Shown: positions 60,431 through 64,000 of the stretch, piece after piece
Layout of the letters: every line of letters begins with the position of its first letter
Position numbering within the stretch: position 1 is the stretch's first letter
NCBI RefSeq assembly: GCF_014773485.1
Contig: NZ_JACXBP010000009.1
Coordinates: 124,001-188,000 of the forward strand
Direction of reading: 5' to 3'
Length of the DNA: 64,000 nucleotides
From: Erwinia aphidicola
GTDB lineage: Bacteria; Pseudomonadota; Gammaproteobacteria; Enterobacterales; Enterobacteriaceae
Made by a program: the position numbers and the translations under genes
Notes under the pieces: generated by a model
Seen by the model: only the letters and a program-made list of their open reading frames with translations
The model's database searches: none
Told to the model about the DNA's origin: nothing

Positions 60431-62605
60431 TTAAAACGCGTAATTAGCGGAAACGGAGAAGTTACGCGGCGCGCCATACACCACATACGTGCCCATATAG
60501 TCGTAGTACTCTTTGTCGAACAGGTTGTTGACGTTGGCCTGTACGGAAACCTGTTTCGTCACCTGGTAGCGACCAAACAGATTGACCAGCGTCACCGGGC
60601 TTTGATCGATGTAGTCGCTGCCAGCCGGGCCACCGGCGACGTTATTAAAGGTCTTGTTCTGCCAGTTGACGCCGCCGCCCACGGTCAGGTCCTGCAGCAT
60701 CGGCAGGCGATAGCTGGTGAACAGTTTGGCGGTAGTGCGCGGGATCTCCGGCATCACGGCGGTGCCATCGCGCTGCTCGGCAATATAGCGCGAGGCGCCG
60801 AAAGTCATCTGCCAGTTGTCGGTCAGGGCACCATTAACTTCAAATTCCACGCCGCGGCTGACCGCATCGACAGCGTCGTAAGCGTATTCGGTGCTGCCCG
60901 GGATGTAGGTGTAGCTGTTGACGCCCAGGCCGTTCTGCTCGGTGCGGAACAGCGACAGCGTGGCGGTCAGACGGCTGTTGGCCCAGTCGCCTTTGATGCC
61001 GGTTTCATAGCTTTTTCCGCTGACCGGATCGAGGTACTTCGCTTCGCTGTTACGTGACGTCTGCGGCTGGAAGATGCTGGTATAGCTGGCGTAGACGGAG
61101 TAGGTGTCGTTGAGATCGTACGTCAGGCCCGCATACGGCGCGATTTTATCGCTGTCGTTGGTGCCGGAGGTGCCGTTGGCGCTCCAGTCGGTATAGCGAG
61201 CGCCGACCAGCAGTGACAGCGGGTCAGCCAGCGAGAAGCGTGCGGCGGTATACACCGATTTCTGGCGAATGGTGTCTTCCAGATAGGGGCTAAAGGCTGA
61301 CCAGTCGGTCGCGCCGGTAGAGCCGTTCCAGCTGCTGTAGTCACCAATATTGACGCCGGACAGGTCTGCAAAGCTGTTGAAGAAGGTGTTGTCCTGTTTG
61401 CTGTAGCTGCCGCCAATCATCAGCTCATGGCTGCGGCCCAGCAGCTCAAACGGACCGTTAGCGTAGAGGTCTACGCTGTCGGTGGTGCGGCGGCCTTTGT
61501 TCCAGCCGCTGTACAGGGCAATGCCCTGGCCGGTGGCTTTATCCGGGTAACCGTCCGGGTACATCAGGCGGGTGTCAAAGGTGGTTTTACTGTGGCTGCC
61601 GGTGGCCTGCGCCTGCCAGCCGCTATCAAACCTCTGCTTCAGCGTGGCAAAGATCTTATTTGACTGTTTATCGCTATACGCCCAGTCCGCACCGGAATTA
61701 AAGCTGCGGTCGAAGCGAGTGCGCTCGCCGTTGCTGTAGAAGGTCGGGATACCGCCCCAGCTTGGGTCTTCGCTGCTGGTGTCCTGGTAATCCCAGCCCA
61801 GCGACAGGGTGGTGGCGTCGCTCAGGTCGGCGTCGATCAGCGTGGAGAGGAATTTCTTACGGGCATGGTAGCGATCCAGCCAGGTGTCATTTTCCTGATA
61901 GCCGCCGATGACGCGGCCGCGCACGCTGCCGGACTCGTTCAACGGCACGGTGACATCGCCAACATAGCGCTGCTTGTCCCAGCTGCCGGTTTCTGCAGAC
62001 AGGCTGCCGCTGACCACTTTGCTGTCGGCGTGCTTGCGCACCATGTTAACCGAGGCGGAAGGGTTGCCGGAGCCGAGCGACAGGGCGTTAGCGCCGCGCA
62101 CGATCTCAATACGGTCGTAAATGGCGGTGTCGGATTGGGCGTCGCCGAGGTCCCACACATCCTGCACCACGGTCGGAACGCCGTCGAACAGATAGTTGTT
62201 GATCAGAAAGCCGCGTGAATAGTAGTTCGCGCGGTCGGAGTCGATATTCGAGGCGGACACGCCGGTGGTATTGTTCAGCACTTCGCCGATGCTGTGCAGG
62301 GCCTGGTCCTGAATTCGCTGTTTGCTGATGATGCTGACCGACTGCGGGATATCGCGCAGCGCCAGCGTCATTTTGGTGCCGGCGGTCGTTACCGGCACGC
62401 TGTAGTCCGCTGCGGCCTGTGCTGCCGGGCTGCTGGCGGTGTTAGCTTCCACGGTCAGCGTTTCACTCTGCGCGGTTTCCGCTGCCAGTGCCGGATGCAG
62501 TGCAGAAATCACCAGTAACGCGGCGACGGAGGGGGTGAAAATGCGCTGAGCGGATAATGACGTAGCGGGTGTTTTATTCGTGAATTCAGGACGAGAAAAC
62601 AGCAC
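60431..62605 (-). CDS. fhuE: TonB-dependent receptor for coprogen/rhodotorulic-acid-type siderophores
   Basis: A 724-residue outer-membrane receptor matching E. coli FhuE along its length: signal peptide to about 41, TonB-box region with SETLTVEA, plug domain with TAGTKMTLALRDIPQSVSII and RIEIVRGANAL, then a 22-strand barrel with NPSASVNMVRKHA, YASYTSIFQPQ and the C-terminal NVNNLFDKEYYD and terminal Phe. FhuE imports ferric coprogen, ferrioxamine B and rhodotorulic acid, fungal siderophores useful on plants. Iron regulation is expected; only a weak Fur-like match is seen upstream. Confidence 0.9.
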   Translation of the reverse strand: MLFSRPEFTNKTPATSLSAQRIFTPSVAALLVISALHPALAAETAQSETLTVEANTASSPAAQAAADYSVPVTTAGTKMTLALRDIPQSVSIISKQRIQDQALHSIGEVLNNTTGVSASNIDSDRANYYSRGFLINNYLFDGVPTVVQDVWDLGDAQSDTAIYDRIEIVRGANALSLGSGNPSASVNMVRKHADSKVVSGSLSAETGSWDKQRYVGDVTVPLNESGSVRGRVIGGYQENDTWLDRYHARKKFLSTLIDADLSDATTLSLGWDYQDTSSEDPSWGGIPTFYSNGERTRFDRSFNSGADWAYSDKQSNKIFATLKQRFDSGWQAQATGSHSKTTFDTRLMYPDGYPDKATGQGIALYSGWNKGRRTTDSVDLYANGPFELLGRSHELMIGGSYSKQDNTFFNSFADLSGVNIGDYSSWNGSTGATDWSAFSPYLEDTIRQKSVYTAARFSLADPLSLLVGARYTDWSANGTSGTNDSDKIAPYAGLTYDLNDTYSVYASYTSIFQPQTSRNSEAKYLDPVSGKSYETGIKGDWANSRLTATLSLFRTEQNGLGVNSYTYIPGSTEYAYDAVDAVSRGVEFEVNGALTDNWQMTFGASRYIAEQRDGTAVMPEIPRTTAKLFTSYRLPMLQDLTVGGGVNWQNKTFNNVAGGPAGSDYIDQSPVTLVNLFGRYQVTKQVSVQANVNNLFDKEYYDYMGTYVVYGAPRNFSVSANYAF

Positions 62606-62917
62606 GGTAATTCCTCGGATAACTCGATAGTTTTAATTAATTTCCTGCACCGGACATGAAAAATTTACCGAATATCCCTGAGCGGTAGAGTCTCTGAACT
62701 GAATCCCTGATGACGCGGTGAGGTCCACTGGCGTGCAATCCAGACCACTGTTGGCCTGTAATGTTAAAGCAAATGAGAACTATATGTATTTAGCATTGCG
62801 ATGTAAATAAATATTACAGGGGGACGGGAATGCTATCGGGGGGAGGGAGTTAGGGGGATAAAACGGGCCGACCGAAAAAAAGGTCGGCCCCGACGATTCA
62901 CCTGACGGTGAAACCGA
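62606..62917. other. Intergenic region between fhuE and ahr
   Basis: These 312 bases hold the fhuE promoter region and one dispersed repeat at 62865-62890. A partial Fur-box-like stretch (AAATGAGAACTATATGTATT, about 62771-62790) matches about half of the consensus and is not convincing alone. No ORF is supported. Confidence 0.5.
62865..62890. repeat. Dispersed stem-loop repeat
   Basis: GGGCCGACC and GGTCGGCCC pair perfectly around GAAAAAAA. It lies 28 bases beyond the ahr stop and would give a hairpin with a U-rich loop in the ahr transcript. Confidence 0.8.
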
Positions 62918-63934
62918 TTAAAAATCGGCTTTCAACACCACGCGGAAATTGGCTTTCCCGGCGCGGACGTGGTCCAGCGCATCGTTGATTTTCGACATCG
63001 GGAAGAACTCCACGTGCGGCGCGATATCGCGGCGTGCCGCCAGCTTCAGCAGCGAACGCAGCTGGCCCGGGGAGCCGGTGGAAGAACCGGTCACGGCTTT
63101 GTCGCCCATGATCAGGTCAAACGCGCCTACTTCGATCGGCTTCATCACGGCACCGACGGTGTGGAACTTGCCTTTTGGCGCCAGCGCGGTGAAGTACGGC
63201 TTCCAGTCGAGATCGACGGCAACGGTGCTGAGGATCAGGTCGAAACGGCCTGCCTGAGACTTCAGCGCTTCCGGATCGCGGCTGTTGACCACTTCGTCGG
63301 CGCCCATATCGAGAATCGACTGCTTTTTGTTCGGTGTGGAGCTGAACGCCACCACTTCGGCACCCATGGCGCGCAGGATCTTAATCGCGATGTGGCCCAG
63401 GCCACCAATGCCAATAACACCGACGCGGCTGGTAGCGGTGATGTTGCTCATCAGCAGCGGTTTAAATACGGTGATGCCACCGCACAGCAGCGGACCGGCG
63501 CTGGCCGCATCCAGGCTTTCCGGTAATGGGATCACCCACTGCCAGTCGGCACGCAGCTTCTCGGCAAAACCGCCGTGGTTGAGGATAGTTGGCGTGCTGC
63601 CGTTCTGGCAGTTGACCTGCTCGCCGTTGATGCAGGCATCGCAGTGCTGGCAGCTTTTTGCCGTCCAGCCAATGCCGACGCGCTGGCCAACCTTCAGGCC
63701 TTTGTCTTGTGCCGCTTCACCAAGCGCGGAAACGCGGCCGATCACTTCGTGGCCGGCAATGGTTGGGTACTGGGAAATACCCCATTCGTTGTCGATCATC
63801 GACAGGTCAGAATGGCAGACGCCGCAGTATTCCACTTCGACTTCAACTTCCTCTGCGCTCAGCGCAGCCGCGTCGTACTCATACAGTTCCAGAGCCTGGC
63901 CTGCTTTCATTGCCGCGTAGCTTTTGATTTTCAC
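62918..63934 (-). CDS. ahr: Zinc-dependent NADPH aldehyde reductase
   Basis: A 338-residue cytoplasmic medium-chain alcohol dehydrogenase, highly similar to E. coli Ahr (YjgB), which reduces a range of aldehydes. The catalytic zinc ligand lies in [17 protein letters not shown] (about 36-52) with GHEVIGRV next. The structural zinc cysteines are in [16 protein letters not shown] (about 94-109), and the cofactor loop is [15 protein letters not shown] near 171. The start ATG is 66 bases from the window end. No operon partner is visible. Confidence 0.92.
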   Translation of the reverse strand: MKIKSYAAMKAGQALELYEYDAAALSAEEVEVEVEYCGVCHSDLSMIDNEWGISQYPTIAGHEVIGRVSALGEAAQDKGLKVGQRVGIGWTAKSCQHCDACINGEQVNCQNGSTPTILNHGGFAEKLRADWQWVIPLPESLDAASAGPLLCGGITVFKPLLMSNITATSRVGVIGIGGLGHIAIKILRAMGAEVVAFSSTPNKKQSILDMGADEVVNSRDPEALKSQAGRFDLILSTVAVDLDWKPYFTALAPKGKFHTVGAVMKPIEVGAFDLIMGDKAVTGSSTGSPGQLRSLLKLAARRDIAPHVEFFPMSKINDALDHVRAGKANFRVVLKADF

Positions 63935-64000
63935 GTTATTACCTCAGATTCAGTTTTCCATCAGGGGAGAAGTGTAGCTGCTCGGGCGGTAAAAGTGAGC

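Noticed and set aside
62771..62790. Fur box for fhuE
   Set aside because: Only about half of the consensus positions match, so it was described as weak and not called as a site.

Overview
The window reads as a chromosomal segment of a plant- or insect-associated enterobacterium of the Erwinia/Pantoea group (Erwiniaceae). The basis is high visible similarity to Escherichia coli proteins in a conserved neighbourhood (gor, rlmJ, prlC, rsmJ, uspA, uspB, pitA, yhiN; also yqhA, fhuE, ahr), moderately high GC, exopolysaccharide-glycosidase-like genes of the AmsF/WceF type preceded by RcsAB-box-like sites, and a GC-rich family of intergenic stem-loop repeats. The genus is inferred, not proven. No rRNA, tRNA, CRISPR array or intact transposase was seen.

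Layout. 1-784: LysR regulator cut by the window edge. 939-8196: a sugar-utilisation locus (ABC importer, ROK kinase, SIS isomerase-like protein, divergent DeoR regulator) with a perfect 18-bp operator-like palindrome. 8446-10278: ABC exporter. 10347-14378: two paralogous beta-helix glycosidase-like genes, each with its own RcsAB-like box. 14557-19952: FemAB/GNAT-like protein, Fur-type site plus siderophore-interacting reductase, LysR regulator, a MarA/SoxS-like regulator with a small exported protein, YqhA and a TerC-family protein. 20113-25113: a sigma-54 activator divergent from an inositol-dehydrogenase-like / hydroxypyruvate-isomerase-like / sugar-binding-protein set, with a recognisable -24/-12 promoter. 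25302-30859: two alpha/beta hydrolases, a split HipBST toxin-antitoxin system, an antitoxin gene followed by a truncated toxin, gene remnants and a LacI regulator.

30927-42877: the conserved core block gor, rnz, rlmJ, CPBP protease, prlC, rsmJ, uspA/uspB, pitA, yhiN, cupin. 42883-45722: gene remnant, then a dehydratase / ornithine-cyclodeaminase-like / PAS-HTH regulator operon with a 35-bp operator-like palindrome. 45796-50704: chaperone-usher fimbrial operon. 51282-59194: two BvgAS/EvgAS-like phosphorelays arranged regulator-kinase-kinase-regulator. 59239-60306: MASE2-GGDEF protein. 60431-63934: coprogen-type siderophore receptor FhuE and aldehyde reductase Ahr.

The most noteworthy parts are the duplicated EPS-glycosidase genes with Rcs-type control sites, the paired phosphorelays divergent from fimbriae and beside a diguanylate cyclase-like gene (a plausible adhesion control island), the HipBST locus, and a dispersed hairpin-repeat family that in two cases supplies the stop codon of the preceding gene.
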